Assembly: GCA_009760885.1 (NCBI GenBank)
Contig: CM019713.1
Span: forward strand, 80,110,367 to 80,174,366
Length of the DNA: 64,000 nt
Origin: Achatina immaculata
Taxonomy: Eukaryota; Mollusca; Gastropoda; Stylommatophora; Achatinidae
Direction of reading: 5' to 3'
A program made the translations under genes and the position numbers. Positions 1 through 11,110 of the stretch are shown in pieces (position 1 is the stretch's first letter; the number at the start of each line of letters is the position of its first letter). The notes under the pieces are model-generated. The model did not search any database. It was given only the letters and a program-made list of their open reading frames with translations, and was not told the DNA's origin.

Positions 1-386
1 GCTGTGAGACCTGGACACTTAACAGAACAGCTGAAAAACACATAAATACTTTTGAATGCAAATGTTACAGAAGAGTTCTTCAAATATCATGGACATAAAA
101 AAACAAATATATCCATACTACAAGAATTTAATATTGAATAAGGCTGGTTAGTAAAGAGTACTAAAGAGAAAAAGGGTAAATATTTTGGACACGTCATGAT
201 AATCTATAGAAGACCGCCTTGGATTGGTACATAATGGGAAAAAGAAAGATAGGAAGACCAAGGCGAAGATGGCTGTAAGACATCGTTGATATTCTGCAAC
301 AGGAGTGCTGTTAGCGGGGAGCGGAAGGGGGGGGGGGGTAGAAGTTCCACAAGGGACACAAAAATGAATGAATGAATGAATGAAAT
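1..386 (+). mobile_element. LINE-A 3' fragment (RT C-terminal region)
   Basis: Broken reading frames on the plus strand recover the C-terminal tail typical of APE-type LINE ORF2 proteins: 'TWTLNRT.EKHIN.FECKCYRRV', then 'KKTNISILQE', 'GRPRRRW' and a short 3' UTR. The copy ends in (ATGA)n at about 362-386, the simple-repeat tail seen on the other copies of this family here. Stops and frameshifts make it a dead copy. It is cut by the window start, so its 5' extent is unknown. The same 3' end recurs at 3408-3825, 15492-15872, 40280-40385, 50950-51055 and (minus) 59485-59790. Confidence 0.8.
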
Positions 387-690
387 TTCATATACAGACG
401 AGAAAATTTTAAGTAGGGTTCGTTCTTTTTTTCAAGAGTTTTCTCTCTCCAAATTACTGGTATCAGTTTGTGCCCATCTAGTTTTTATTTTTATTTACTG
501 ACTGTATCTAGCAGATGACGGAAAGTTTATTTGTAGATTTATCCATCATATGATAGAAAGTGTATTTATAATATGATCCGCCAGATGACTGAACGTTTAT
601 TTGAAGCATGATCTTCTTTGTCTCACTGCCTTGATGCCTTCTCATCTATATGCCAATCTGCTCATTCATATATATATATACTCACTGTGA
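387..690. other. intergenic, no gene seen
   Basis: AT-rich sequence with two loosely similar 55-60 bp stretches around 510-610 ('cagatga.gga..gtttattt') and a short AT run at 668-680. I see no coding signal or recognised element. Confidence 0.5.
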
Positions 691-1590
691 TTCTATGGAA
701 TACCATCAGAAAGTGTCAACAATATTACAGATCTCTACGCCGGATATGTTTGTGCAGTCAACACAAAAAAGGAATGAGCGAATGGTTCTAGATTGAAACA
801 GGCGTGAAGAAGGGATGCATACTATCTCCCTAGATTTTTGGAACATATATATACTGACTTCATAACGAAAAGATGTTGCACAGGTAAAACGTGAATTGTA
901 TGTGTACGTGTTACCCAACTAGAAGATCTTGATTTTGCAGATGACATACCTGTTATCAGTGAAAGTGTTTATTCCATGCAAGGAAAAAACAGCTGTCTTC
1001 ATTGACTAGCAAAATAGGACATAAAATTAACAAGGAAAAGTAACAAACACCTTCAAGAATCTTATGAGCATATGGCACTGAAAAGTTATAAGCAGAAAAA
1101 AACAAGACAAGATTATTCATTTCAGATGTAATCCCCAGCCTAATTTATGCATTCGCAAGTTGCACACAACTAAAGAAACAGACAAGGAATTAGACTCTTT
1201 TGAAAACAATTGCCTAGTAAAATACTCGGTATAAATTGGATCAATTTTAAGAACAACAGAGGGATAAGGCAGAAGTGTGAACAACAGCCTGTCTCATGTG
1301 TGATCAGAAAAAGGAGATGGGAATTTATCGGTCACGTGATGAGAAGAAACAATCAGAGACTTCCAAAAGAAGATTTAGCAAGTGGAATACAAAAGGCTGA
1401 GGAAAAAGAGGCCGGTCACATGAAATTCTATGGAATATATTGTAAGAGAGAATGAATGATATTTATTTTATGATCTTCTAAGGCCAAACTAGTAAGCATA
1501 GAATTCCTCGATGAGTTTGAAAAGCTCGTCGAAAGTAGAATGACGTGGCGAACTAACATGCAAGCCGTATGTGATGTTTAACATCACGAC
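691..1590 (+). mobile_element. LINE-B fragment (RT to C-terminus), degenerate
   Basis: Plus-strand conceptual translation with many stops matches the LINE-B proteins elsewhere in the window: 'GMSEWF.IETGVKKGCILSP' (RT domain), a degenerate DD motif region near 930-945, and at 1260-1345 the tail 'IRQKCEQQPVSCVIRKRRW' and 'GHVMRRNNQRLPK'. It ends about 1585 at the '...gccgtatgtgatgtttaacatc' 3' end and runs into an (AT)n tract. The copy is 5'-truncated and inactive. Confidence 0.8.
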
Positions 1591-1596
1591 GTTTAT

Positions 1597-1611
1597 AAAT
1601 ATATATATATA

Positions 1612-1652
<41 letters not shown>
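1597..1652. repeat. (AT)n microsatellite
   Basis: Nearly uninterrupted TA dinucleotides lie between a plus-strand LINE-B copy that ends here and a minus-strand LINE-B copy that also ends here. The two elements therefore meet tail to tail across the simple repeat. Confidence 0.9.
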
Positions 1653-1654
<2 letters not shown>

Positions 1655-1800
1655 TATATCCTTCCTGTGCCGTTAAACGTCACATAGGGCTCGCAAGGTA
1701 ATTCGCCAATGTTTCCTGTCTTCGGCAAGTCTTTCAACATCATCAAGGAACTTTATGCCTGTTAATTTGGCCTCTCTTAACAATGTACTCTTCAGATTTT
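1653..1800 (-). mobile_element. LINE-B 3'-end fragment
   Basis: The segment is the reverse complement of the LINE-B C-terminal coding/3' region ('cttatatccttcctgtgccg' then 'ttaaacgtcacatagggctc'). It is very short and stops abruptly at a second AT tract (1806-1824). It encodes only the last residues of ORF2. Confidence 0.75.
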
Positions 1801-1842
1801 CACGCTATATATATATATATATATCTTACACATGTTTGGTCT

Positions 1843-2955
1843 TCTTATATCTTACATCCTTCTCGTGCCGTTAAACGTCACGTTGGGCTCATAGTTGTTT
1901 GCAAAGTTTTACTGCTTTCGACCAATTGTTCAGCTACATCAAGGAATGTTATTCCACTAAACTGGTTTCTCTTAACAATGTCTTCTTTAGACTTTCAAGT
2001 GGTCGAGCTCTTTTTCTTCTTCGTGGTATGCTCCACTTGATAGCTTGTTTTGATATTTCTCTGATTGTTTCTTCTCATCACTTGACTTACATGTGTCCAT
2101 TCTCATTTTTCTTATCGCTCATGAGACAGGTTGTTGCTTGCTCATGTGTCTTATCTCTGTGTTGTTCTTAAATTAATTTAACTTTATACCAAGTATTTTC
2201 TTAAGGCATTTGTTTTCAAAAGAGTCTAATTTCTTGTCTATTTCTTTAGTTGATTTCCAACTTTCACATGCATAAATGAGGGTGGATATCACATTTGAAT
2301 TGAATAATCCTAACTTTGGTTTTAGTGCCTATAACTTTTGTTTTCCATACGTTCTCAAGGTTTTTGAAGGACAATGCTGCTTTTGCAATTCGAATTCTAA
2401 CTTCCTTCCTGGTGTCACCATACTGGTCTATGTAGCTGCCAAGGTATGCAAATTGGTTTACTTCATCAACAACTGTTCCTTATACGTATATTTTTCCTTC
2501 TTTATTAATTAAAACTTTCATTATTTTTGTTTTGTCTTTGTTTATTTCAAAACCTATTTTGCTAGTCAGTGAAGACAGGGAATCTGTTTTTCCTGCATCA
2601 ATTTCGCATTTTCACTTATACAATTTATGTCATGTGCAAAAACCAAGATCTTCTATTTGGGTACCATATACCCAGTCAATGCCGGTTTTACGTGTACATC
2701 ATCCTTTCATTATAAAGTCTACAGCAATTCCAAAAAGCAAATGAGATAATATACATTCTTATTTCACGCCCGTTTCAATCTGAAACAATTTGCTCATTCC
2801 TTCTTCTGTCTTGACTGCACAAATCAATATGTTGTAGAGATTTCTAATGCGGTTGACAATTTTAGATGGCATTCCACATAGTCTTAAAATTCTCCACATT
2901 GAATCTTTGTGTATGCTATCAAATGCCTTTCTTAAAGTTTATAAAATTCAGGATG
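1843..2955 (-). mobile_element. LINE-B fragment (RT + C-terminus)
   Basis: Read on the minus strand this contains the LINE-B 3' end with TATAAGA-type tail (about 1843), the C-terminal 'MRR' region, the 'AYLGSYIDQ'-like segment near 2430, and the RT region with traces of the DD box near 2640-2660 and of 'GVKQGCILSP' near 2760-2800. All frames are broken. It is truncated on its 5' side at about 2955 within the RT domain. The 1.1-kb length is about a third of the most complete copy (26990-30186). Confidence 0.8.
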
Positions 2956-2961
2956 CTTGAT

Positions 2962-3092
2962 CTTACAGGCCCAAAATCAGAAACAAGTTTATTTCTTACA
3001 CTTCCCCTTTTGCTTATGATCCTCTGCTTGTGTCTGTGTCAGTGGTTTCATAAGCGAAAACTTGTGAAATCAGACGAACCTGACGGTTGATC
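2962..3092. repeat. dispersed ~130-bp repeat, copy 1
   Basis: This segment is clearly similar to 30213-30340; shared blocks include 'tgtgtcagtggttt' and 'gtgaaatcagac'. Both copies sit directly at the 5' side of a minus-strand LINE-B copy, although those two LINE-B copies are truncated at different points. I do not recognise the family. Confidence 0.55.
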
Positions 3093-3407
3093 ACCGTAAG
3101 TGAAGCGGATACGCAGATGGTAAGTTATGTAACGTGACTTTATATCTCGAACTTAACTTCCCGTGTAAAATGTCCTGTGCTCATTTAGAAAATAAAAGTA
3201 GAAGGAACATGCATCATTATCAGTTTGAAAACATAAATATGCTACGAAGATGGTGTTACATTTTTTCGTCTGTCTATACATATCTCAGTATCACGATCTT
3301 AGTATTTAGATTTTCACAATTCACAGGCCATAGTTATACTGCTTAGTATGGCTGTACAATTCTCTGTTTTTTTATTCCATTGCTTTTCATATATATATAT
3401 ATATATA
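3093..3407. other. intergenic, no gene seen
   Basis: AT-rich DNA with no recognised coding or element signature; an (AT)n tract at 3389-3411 abuts the next LINE copy. Short ORFs here have no recognisable motif. Confidence 0.5.
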
Positions 3408-3825
3408 TATGAGACCTGGACATTTAACAAAACAGTAGAGAAACAAATAAATGCTTTGAATGTAAATGCTACAGAAGAGTTCTTCAAATATCGTGGACAC
3501 AAAAAAAGAACAAATATATCTATACTACAAGATCTTAATATTGAAGAAGGATGGCTAATAAAGAGGATTAAAGAGAGAAAACTTAAATATTTTTGGATAC
3601 ATTAAATGTCATGATAATCTAGGGAAGACCGTCTTGGAAGGGTACATAATGGAAAAAAGAAAGAGAGGAAGACCAAGGCGAAGATGGTTGCAAGACATCG
3701 TTGATGATCTGCAAATGGATGCATCATCTGCAGGCCATCTTGCTCACAACCGAGAGGCCTATAGGAGTGCTGTTTGGGAGGCAAAGTTCCGCAAGGGACA
3801 TGCAAATGAATGAATGAATGAATAT
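3408..3825 (+). mobile_element. LINE-A 3' fragment
   Basis: Translation gives 'ETWTFNKTVEKQINALNVN', then 'RGHKKRTNISILQDLNIEEG' and 'WLIKRIKERKLKYFW', the conserved C-terminal region of LINE-A. The 3' part ('aagaccaaggcgaagatgg', 'ctcacaaccgagaggcc') and a terminal (ATGA)n tail at 3804-3822 follow. The first ~200 nt of coding sequence are open and the rest is frameshifted. It is heavily 5'-truncated, as is usual for target-primed reverse transcription. Confidence 0.85.
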
Positions 3826-3838
3826 ATATATATGTGTC

Positions 3839-3880
<42 letters not shown>
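3826..3880. repeat. (TA)n/(TG)n microsatellite
   Basis: A TA/TG dinucleotide tract directly follows the LINE-A tail and directly precedes the Tc1-like terminal sequence. It is a plausible TA target for the transposon. A similar TA/TG tract follows the other end of the transposon at 12046-12097. Confidence 0.85.
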
Positions 3881-3881
<1 letters not shown>

Positions 3882-4394
3882 TGTTAAAAAAACAACACTA
3901 CTATCGTCGTAATGGACACCAAATTTCAAACTTGTATCAACCTTTTATTTCAAGGAATTAATGTTTCAATCGTGGCTTGAAGGAACTTTGAAATGATGTT
4001 CATTAAATTTGGTTTGGATCATTAATCTTTGCGTCTGAGGCCTCCTTTACAGTAAGGTGTATGCCATAACCTGGCCTATATCAGAGAACGACATCTTTTT
4101 GACATGCATCCGATTAGCAGTTGGATATGTTGTTGTGGAATGTGTGCCCACTTTTCCCGCAGTGCAACAAACAACTGTTTGACATTAGTTGGCGCCACAT
4201 CTCTCTGGTGGACTTGTCTGTTGAGTTCATCCCATACTTATTCTTTTGGGTTCATGTTTGATAACATGGATGACCATAGAATGGTCTGGACGCTATTGTC
4301 AGCGAGGTACTGGGTGGTGAGTTGTGCCACATGAGATGAGCGTTATTTTGCTGAAAAATTGTTCTTGGTGCAGCCAGAAGTGGAAGGAAGCGAG
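3881..4394 (-). mobile_element. Tc1-like DNA transposon, 3' half (split by gypsy)
   Basis: On the minus strand broken frames recover the end of a Tc1-family DDE transposase: 'MLSNMNPKE' (family: SPDLNPIEH), 'WDELNRQVHQRDVAPTNVKQ', 'LFVALREKWAHIPQQHIQ', 'LIGCMSKRC'. Terminal sequence 'ctgttaaaaaaacaac' at 3881 resembles the reverse complement of the opposite end near 12031-12048, consistent with inverted repeats. The transposase is interrupted at 4394 by the gypsy element and continues at 11111. Stops and frameshifts show it is dead. Confidence 0.85.
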
Positions 4395-4930
4395 TGTAGT
4401 AATAATACATGTAGTAATAATATTTTTTACTAGATTGATGTGAATTATTATTCAATCATTTATTTTGTCTGGCCGCCGTCGTACTGAGTGGAGGAAGGCT
4501 GACTACCCATACATTCACACCTTACGTATAAATAACGGGAACACGAAATAACAATCCTTTTTTCTTACTATAACGATCCTTGTATTTACAAAATTGTGAT
4601 CCACAAGCCAATGCCAATCAAACGAATCCTATGCGCATGAAGTCCATATATTTATATATTTCCACACGCGTTATTGAATCATAAAAAAAAAAATCCTTGA
4701 ATAGTATGATTTCAATCCTGATTACAAATGCACACAACCAAACTATACACGCCAGCCTCCATCTATCGAATCACCCTCCTTGTCCACGTCTGCCGCTGGA
4801 CTTCCACGTGCTCAACGTATCCCCCTTTTTTTTCTTCTCGTCTTATATACCTGGTCAGCGCCGGACTCGAAGGCCTGGGGATTTCCATTCAAAACTGGGT
4901 CACTGCTTGCTTATTTTTCCACTCCTTTCA
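4395..4930 (-). repeat. gypsy 3' LTR
   Basis: It aligns with 10590-11110 over 521 bp (4410-4930). In element orientation it begins TGAAAGGAGTGG and ends ATTACTACA. This LTR carries an extra 15-bp terminal piece (4395-4409, repeating the 'tgtagtaataat' end) before the CGAG target site, which the 5' LTR lacks. A TATA-like AT-rich block lies at about 4645-4665. Confidence 0.92.
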
Positions 4931-4940
4931 TACTCCCCCT
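4931..4940 (-). promoter_or_regulatory. gypsy polypurine tract
   Basis: On the minus strand the ten bases next to the 3' LTR read AGGGGGAGTA. A purine run at this spot is the expected primer site for plus-strand DNA synthesis of an LTR retrotransposon. Confidence 0.75.
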
Positions 4941-5087
4941 GGTTTTGTTTACAAAATTTTTGTATGGAATACAATAAATTTTACATATACATTGTACCTT
5001 AGCTACATATCCTGAACTCAAAGTCTTTATGTCCTGCTTTTGGAACCATCACACATGTTGCTGTAGTTGCGTGTCGTCTTCCTCCGG

Positions 5088-7199
5088 TTAGACTGTTGGT
5101 GTGTTGGTCGGGCCTATTTTTTGTAATTTTGTGTGCCTTGCAGTATTTCTCATATACTGTATTTGGTCGTGTAATGTGGGCAAGGGTGCTACTCGTTGTT
5201 CGACGCTCTGCTCTGTAGCTCCGTCTTCTGATTCGGCGGGTGGTTGGTTTTCATGTACTAGTAAGGATGTTCTTGTTCGAGTGGTACTGTCTTCGCTGTC
5301 TACTGCTACCTGTGGGGTGGATGCGACTTCTTCCTCCGTTATTTCTGCCTGCGTACTGTCAGGTTCGATCTCTGATTCCGACGAGTCTACTACTATCTCA
5401 TCGTCGGTGTCGTCATCGTTGTCGGGTGCTATACTGAGTGTAGCCTGTCTTCGATGATTGTTTCTGTCGTCTGTAGGGATATTCCAATCTTGTTTGGCCT
5501 TTCTCAAATGGTTTGCGTGGACTCGTTGTATTTTTCCTGTCAGTTGGTTCTTTATTATAAATGATACTGGAGATAACTTTTTTAGAACAAAAAATCCCGT
5601 TTTCCATTTGCTGTCGTGTTTTGATGTCATATGGTGGTTTAATAAGTATACTGGATCGCCTATAGAAATGTCCTCAGATGTGCTTTGTTCGTCGTACTTT
5701 TGCTTTCGTGCGTCTTTGGTTCTGTTTATGTGGTTTATCACTTGTATAAAAGCCTTATGTTGTTTCATTAGAGTGTTTTCTATAGAATCATTTTCACTGT
5801 AGCAGTGTGTTCGTAGTCTCAGGATGGCGTCCAGGGATAGAATAGGGTGTCTCCCGTACATGAGGAAAAATGGGGAGTATCCTGTTCGTTTAGAAATGTT
5901 CACATTCATCGCTGCAACCGCCTGTGTCAAGTACTCGTCCCATTTACTGACCTCCGTGTTTACCAGTTTGGCAACAATATCATTTAGTGTGCGATGCTGT
6001 CTCTCGTTTGTCCCGTTGGCTTGAGGATGGTATGGTGTTGTGAAGATATGGTGAATGTTATAGCGTTTCACCATAGTTTGGAATTGTTCTCCGCGAAACT
6101 CGGGACCGTTGTCTGTGACTATTGGTACTCCATGTCTTGGGACGATATTTTCGATTACCAAGTCAGCTACTGTTTTACTTTGGATGTTTGGCGTTGGAAA
6201 ACACTCTGTCCATGCGGAATATTCGTCTGTTACATGCACGATGTACTTGTTGCCTGATGTGGTGACTGGATAAGGCCCTGAACAGTCGATACTTAATTTC
6301 AGCATGCATGCCGGTGGGGTATCGGATATTTCTAGCGGATTTTTTAGAAGTAACAAGTTTCTTGTTTTGCACGTTTGGCACTGCTCTATGTGCTGGTTTA
6401 CGTCCTGTCTCATGTTTTTCCAGTAATATCCTATTTGTATGGCTTTCAACGTTTTTTCCGTCCCCATATGCCCGTTATTATCGTGGTTTTGTGATAACAC
6501 CGGTTGTTGTAGATGTTGGGGCGTGACGGTTCTCAATCTGTAGTCGTCGTCGTCCTCTTCTACTTTGTATAGCACGTTATTCACTATTCTGAACTTTTCA
6601 CTGGTTTTTCTTGGTAATCGGTTGTGCTTCATATCTGCTTTTAATTGCCTTATCTCCTCGTCCAGGTCTTGCTCATCTGCCATGATGGGAGGGGTGGGTA
6701 ACTGTTCGGTGGGGGCTGGTAAGACTTCAGATATTGGTTATGGTTGTGGGAAGGGATCGTACATGGGGAAATCAGTTGGCAGAAAGGATGAAGAGTTGAT
6801 GGTGTTTATTTCAAGCATGTTATCCTGTTTGTTGACAGTTTCTGCTGTCTGGTGATTGTTGTCCTTACACTGTTCTGTTCCTGGCCGAGAAAACTGGTCG
6901 GCTAGGTTCCGTGCTCCTGCGATATGACGAATGTCTGTAGTGTAGGCTTGGATGAAATGACTCCATCGTTGTATTTTGAAGTTCTTGTGCTTGGCGTTCA
7001 TTAGGTTTATAAGTCCTACACTGTCTGTTCGGATGCTTAACTGGCTGTGTAACACATATTTGTGGAGTTTCTGTAACAAGTACACTATGGCGTATGCCTC
7101 TTTTTCGTTGATGTGCCACTTGCTTTGTGACTCACTTAGTCTATGGGATAGAAAGTAAATGGGTTTTAGGATTTCCTCTCTCTGTCTTGTGCTGGTGTC
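5088..7199 (-). pseudogene. gypsy RNase H (C-terminal part) and integrase
   Basis: The frame runs from after the TAA at 7200-7202 through a second TAA at 6738-6740. RNase H: the remaining catalytic acidic residues are visible in 'EKEAYA', 'RTDSVG' and 'NLADQF' (the first, in 'YTDAS', lies upstream of the 7200 stop). Integrase ORF 6683-5088 (531 aa): HHCC zinc finger H67, H72, C102, C105; catalytic D133 ('SIDCSG'), D191 ('VTDNGPEF') and E227 ('NGTNERQ'), exactly D-35-E; a GPY/F-like C-terminal module near 'KTGFFVLKKLSPVSF'; and an acidic 140-residue tail rich in D/E/S/T. No chromodomain is recognised. The integrase itself is uninterrupted, but it lies downstream of stops and would not be made as part of a polyprotein. 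Confidence 0.9.
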
Positions 7200-8355
7200 T
7201 TATAGCAACACGGCGCTTACTGTTGTTTCTGATGCGTCTGTGTAAAGTATCATCGGTTTATTTAAATCTGGGAATGCGAGCATGGTCTGTCGCATGAGGT
7301 TATTTTTTAGTGTGTCGAAAGCCCTTTGACATTCTGCTGACCAGGAGAATCGGCTATATTTTCTTGTGAGCGCGATCAAAGGTTCAGCCTTGTGGGAAAG
7401 ATTGTCTATAAACCTTCTGTAGTATGATATTGTTCCTATAAAACTTCGTATTTGTTTTATTGTCCTTGGTGTGGCTATCTCTGCCATTGCCTTTACTTTC
7501 TCTTTATCTGGTGTGATGCCTTGGCTACTTATGGTGAAGCCTAAATAATTGATTTGGTTCTGTGCGAAGTTGCACTTGGACATTTTCAACTTGACGTCAC
7601 GTTGTCTTAGCCTGTCAAACACAGATTGTATGTGTTTGATGTGGTCCTGAATTGTCGTCTTAGTGAAAATCAGGATGTCATCTATGTACGCTATGGCGTA
7701 GTCTGATAATCCGTGCAGTACTTCATCCATTAATGCCATGAATGCTGCTGCAGCGCTGGCGACGCCAAACGGAGTTCTGGTAAACATGAACTTTCCAAAA
7801 CTGGACGTGAAACTGGTCTTCACTTTAGAGTCTTCTGTTAGGGGTATACTCCAATATCCTGATTTAGCGTCCAGTGTGGTAAAGTATTTTGCGCCGTTGA
7901 GCACTGACATAATGTCTTCTACGTTGGGCATCTGGTATGTGATTGGAGTCGTGATTTTCTTTAGTCCTCTAAAATCGCAGCAAAAGTGATGTGTTCCGTC
8001 CTTTTTTCTTACTATAACTATCGGTGAGTTCCACTTGGACAGTGGTGCTCGTTCTGTGATCTTTGCCTCTAGCATCTCCTTGATTGCTTTCTCTATAATG
8101 CCTCTGTGTTTGAGTGGCGTAGGATATGGTTTTGTGTATGCTGGTGGGTTGGATCCAGTGTCTATGTGCAGCTAGACGGTATTAGTTCTGCCCAATTCTA
8201 AGTCGTTATTTGCAAAAATGGCTTGATTCTTGTCTATTATCGTTTTGATAGCCGCTTCATGTTTTGGATTTACCTGCATTTGTGTATGCAGTTGTTGTAT
8301 TCTATCAGTAGATCTGGTGGTATTTGAGTTGTTCTGTGTTTGTTCTTTATTTATA
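7200..8355 (-). pseudogene. gypsy reverse transcriptase
   Basis: Open stretch 8075-7200 (291 aa) contains RT motifs in order: 'SPIVIVRKKDG', 'FCCDFRGLKK', 'FTTLDAKSGYW' (D69), 'TPFGVASA', 'YIDDILIF' (residues 130-133 YIDD), 'LGFTIS', and the RNase H start 'LYTDASETT'. It ends at a TAA (7200-7202) inside RNase H. Upstream the frame continues as the pro-RT linker but carries a TAG at 8172-8174, probably a mutated CAG, and joins the protease across a homopolymer frameshift near 8400. The usual family residue before YIDD-box folding motifs is preserved, so damage looks recent. Confidence 0.92.
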
Positions 8356-9000
8356 TTATTTATGTCGAGGCCGAACTCTGCTTTTGCTATGATTTGTCCT
8401 TTTTTTTATTCTAAAATGCCTGTTGGAGTTGTTGGCTATAGTCACGAGGCATTTTCCTTGTTTATCAGGGTTAACGATACTGTCTATAGTTTCAGCACAA
8501 GGTTCGTGAAGTAATACACTGTTCTGGTGAATAGTGATCATTAACTCCGTGTCTTTAAATGCCGGTAAAAGTCTCTGCAATTTTGCTGGTATGATGGTTA
8601 TTGTTTGTGGTTTGATTGCGACGTCACAAGTAGCTCTGATCGTTGAGCAAATCTCGTATTCGCTTTTCATAGGTACTTTAGTATTTCCAATCGATAGTTG
8701 CATGCTTCCGAAATCCACTGTTGCTTTTGTGTGAGATAGAAAATCTCTGCCTAGTATTGCAGGTCTGCACATTCTGTCTACAACTATAAACTTTTGTTTA
8801 TGAGTTTGTCCTCCTATGCATATGTTTATACATGTGATTCCTTTTGCCCGTAATTCGTAATTGTCGACAGTCCAGAGTTTGCCCTCGCTGTGCAGTAATA
8901 CCGTGTTTGAGCGAATAGTTTCCCATACGTTTTGTCTGATCAGACTAACTTCGCTGCCAGTGTCGATGAGTGTGTGGATGATGGTGTTGTTTATCTGCAC
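8356..9000 (-). pseudogene. gypsy aspartic protease
   Basis: The ORF shows the retropepsin active site 'LIDTGSEVSLI' near residue 12, and 'AILGRDFL', the second conserved glycine block, around residue 90. After about residue 190 the frame shifts at an A8 run (8400-8407, minus strand). Removing the shift restores the RT-linker frame, so one base was probably gained there. The protease frame is +1 relative to the zinc-knuckle frame of gag and overlaps it by about 55 nt at 8945-9000. Confidence 0.88.
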
Positions 9001-10089
9001 GGGAATGGTGGAAGTTGCGTTTGTTGCCGTGTTCCAGTGCTGTGATACGGCCCGTTGCTACTTGTAGAGGTGGGGGTGGACCGTTTACCATACCTCCGTT
9101 GAAGTTTTCCGAGCGTCCTCTCTGTTGGTTGTAGACTCTGTATTTTGGTGTGGATTCTCGTGGTGTTCTGTATCGGTCCTCAGGTGGTCTAGTGAATCTG
9201 GGTGGTGTATAAACATGGTTGGTCTGCGTGCTCCTCCATGAACTTCTGTTTGATACGGGTTTAGATTCATATCTGCATTGGTGAGCTATGTGTCCATGAA
9301 TGCCGCAGTTGAAACATGGTTTTGATCTTATGTTTGTCTGCGTGTCCTGATAAGAGACCTGGGCCACGGTGGCCGTGCTTTGCATTGCGCTTTCCGAGGC
9401 AGCTTGTCTTTGTGTAGCACTGCGTAAAAAGAAGTCATTGGTTCAGTTGTCGGGCATGGGTTCTCCTCGTTGGCCATGCGGGATGTTAGTCTTTTTGTGA
9501 ACTGCTCCATTTCGATAGCTATATTGATTGCCCAGTTTAATGGCTGTGGGTCTTTCTTGATTAACTTTGTTTTGATTGCTTTGTCATACACGGCGTCTAT
9601 AAAAAAATTTGCCAGCAAATACTATGTGGCTGGTTCATGTATCTTGTCGTTGTCGAAGGCTTGTTTTGCCAGTTTAATCATTGTTTCTGCCATGTTTTGG
9701 ATTGGCTCTTCTTTGTGTTGCTTCACATTGCTTATTTGTCTCAAGGCTGCGTGAGGATCGATGCCTCTGCTGAAACATTTATATAGTTCTTTCTTAAAAT
9801 CCGCATATGTTTCGTCTGAGTTCTCTTGAATTCGCCTGGAGACAAAGTCTGAAACACTCTTCGGTGATGTAATAAGGAATATGTTTTTCTTTTGCGAATC
9901 ATGTAGATTATGCACAAACGCATATTTTTCCTTCTGTTCTATCCATTGTTGGAATGTCTGTGGATCGCCATCGATGTGGCATGGTAAACCTTGAGTGGCG
10001 AAGGTTACCTTTAATTGTCTCAAGGCTTCTGTCATTGTGATGACCGGGTCAGCTTCTAGTTTGGGTTCGATATTTGTTGCAGACTCCAT
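8945..10089 (-). pseudogene. gypsy gag (capsid + zinc knuckle)
   Basis: It starts at ATG 10089, about 480 nt inside the primer site. Segment 10089-9622 encodes the gag capsid region ('YADFKKELYKCFSRGIDP', 'LRQISNVKQ'), stopped by a TAG at 9622-9624. The same frame continues 9618-9430 ('NFFIDAVYDKAIKTKL'). A frameshift near 9430 leads into 9385-8945, which holds one CCHC zinc knuckle (C-F-N-C-x4-H-x4-C) followed by an R/T/P-rich nucleic-acid-binding tail. The role is RNA packaging and particle assembly; this copy cannot make a full gag. Confidence 0.88.
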
Positions 10090-10569
10090 GGTTCTTGGCT
10101 CTTTTGAGGAAGATTATCGGTAGAATAGTTGTAGAAATATTTTCCGAGATTTAGTTGTATTTTATTATATTGTGCGCTTGTTCACACTGCAGCACTAAGC
10201 GTGATTCTCCGTACTGACTTACTGTCTAGCCTGCCCGTTCCGCGACTAACACAAATGTCTTCCGCCTAGGACTGCTCCACTCTAACTGGAACTTTCAGTA
10301 GGGTTTTCCTCACACGGGAAGTTTCTTCAAAGCACAGACTTGTTGGAGCCTTTGTCCCGATGTGATGTAACAAGCACGTGGGCGCTGAGCTTTGACCTTT
10401 CCGTGGTGGAATTTCCCCTGTACACCCGCCAAACACGGAAACCTGACTGGCCTCTTGTCAGCGATGTTAGTGCAAACGGTGACCTTCTATGTTCCAGTAT
10501 AAATCCAAATGGTTTGTAACCAGGTCAGCTTATATATCAAACATATATTATATATATGCAAAGAGGATT
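10090..10569 (-). other. gypsy 5' leader
   Basis: About 480 nt lie between the primer-binding site and the gag start. There is no ORF of note and composition is mixed. This is the position of the untranslated leader/packaging region in LTR elements; no specific signal can be assigned. Confidence 0.6.
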
Positions 10570-10587
10570 CGTTGGGTCACGGCACCA
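10570..10587 (-). promoter_or_regulatory. gypsy primer-binding site
   Basis: Minus strand reads TGGTGCCGTGACCCAACG, starting two bases (TG) inside the 5' LTR boundary at 10590. TGG directly after the LTR matches the CCA end of a tRNA primer. I cannot assign the tRNA species without a search. Confidence 0.75.
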
Positions 10588-10589
10588 CA

Positions 10590-11110
10590 TGTAGTAATAA
10601 TATTTTTTACTAGATTGATGTGAATTATTATTCAATCATTTCATTGTCTGGCCGCCGTCGTACTGAGTGGTGGAAGGCTGACTACCCCATACATTCACAC
10701 CTTTACGTATAAATAACGGGAACACAAAACAACAATCCTTTTTTCTTACTATAACGATCCTTGTATTTACAAAATTGTGATCCACAAGGCAATGCCAATC
10801 AAACGAATCCTATGCGCATGAAGTCCATATATTTATATATTTCCACACGCGTTATTGAATCATAAAAAAGGTTCCATAAATAGTATGATTTCAATCCTGA
10901 TTACAAATGCACACAACTAAACTATACACGTCAGCCTCCATCTATCGAATCACCCTCCTTGTCCACGTCTGCCTCTCGACTTCCACGTGCTCAGCTTATC
11001 CCCCTTTTTTTCTCTTCTCGTCTTATATACCTGGTCAGCGCCGGACTCAAAGGCCTGGGGATTTCCATTCAAAACCGGGTCAATGCTTGCTTATTTTTCC
11101 ACTCCTTACA
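10590..11110 (-). repeat. gypsy 5' LTR
   Basis: 521 bp, beginning TGTAAGGAGTGG (from 11110, minus) and ending ATTACTACA. The right flank is CGAG (11111-11114), the same four bases found outside the 3' LTR. Differences from the 3' LTR include indels in an A-run near 10862-10875 and scattered substitutions. Confidence 0.93.

Larger units (their letters stand above)
4395..11110 (-). mobile_element. Ty3/gypsy LTR retrotransposon, complete but inactivated
   Basis: The element has the order LTR-PBS-gag-protease-RT-RNase H-integrase-PPT-LTR on the minus strand, diagnostic of Ty3/gypsy (RNase H before integrase). LTRs are about 521 bp, start TG and end CA, and by eye differ at roughly 20-25 positions. 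Flanks carry a CGAG target duplication (4391-4394 and 11111-11114), and the host sequence on both sides is one Tc1 transposon. No envelope gene is seen; only about 157 bp separate pol from the 3' LTR. In-frame stops at 9622, 8172, 7200 and 6738 and frameshifts near 9430 and 8400 make this copy non-autonomous. Confidence 0.93.

Noticed and set aside
5101..6855. Several plus-strand ORFs across the integrase region
   Set aside because: They are shadows of the minus-strand integrase/RNase H frame, which has all expected catalytic residues.
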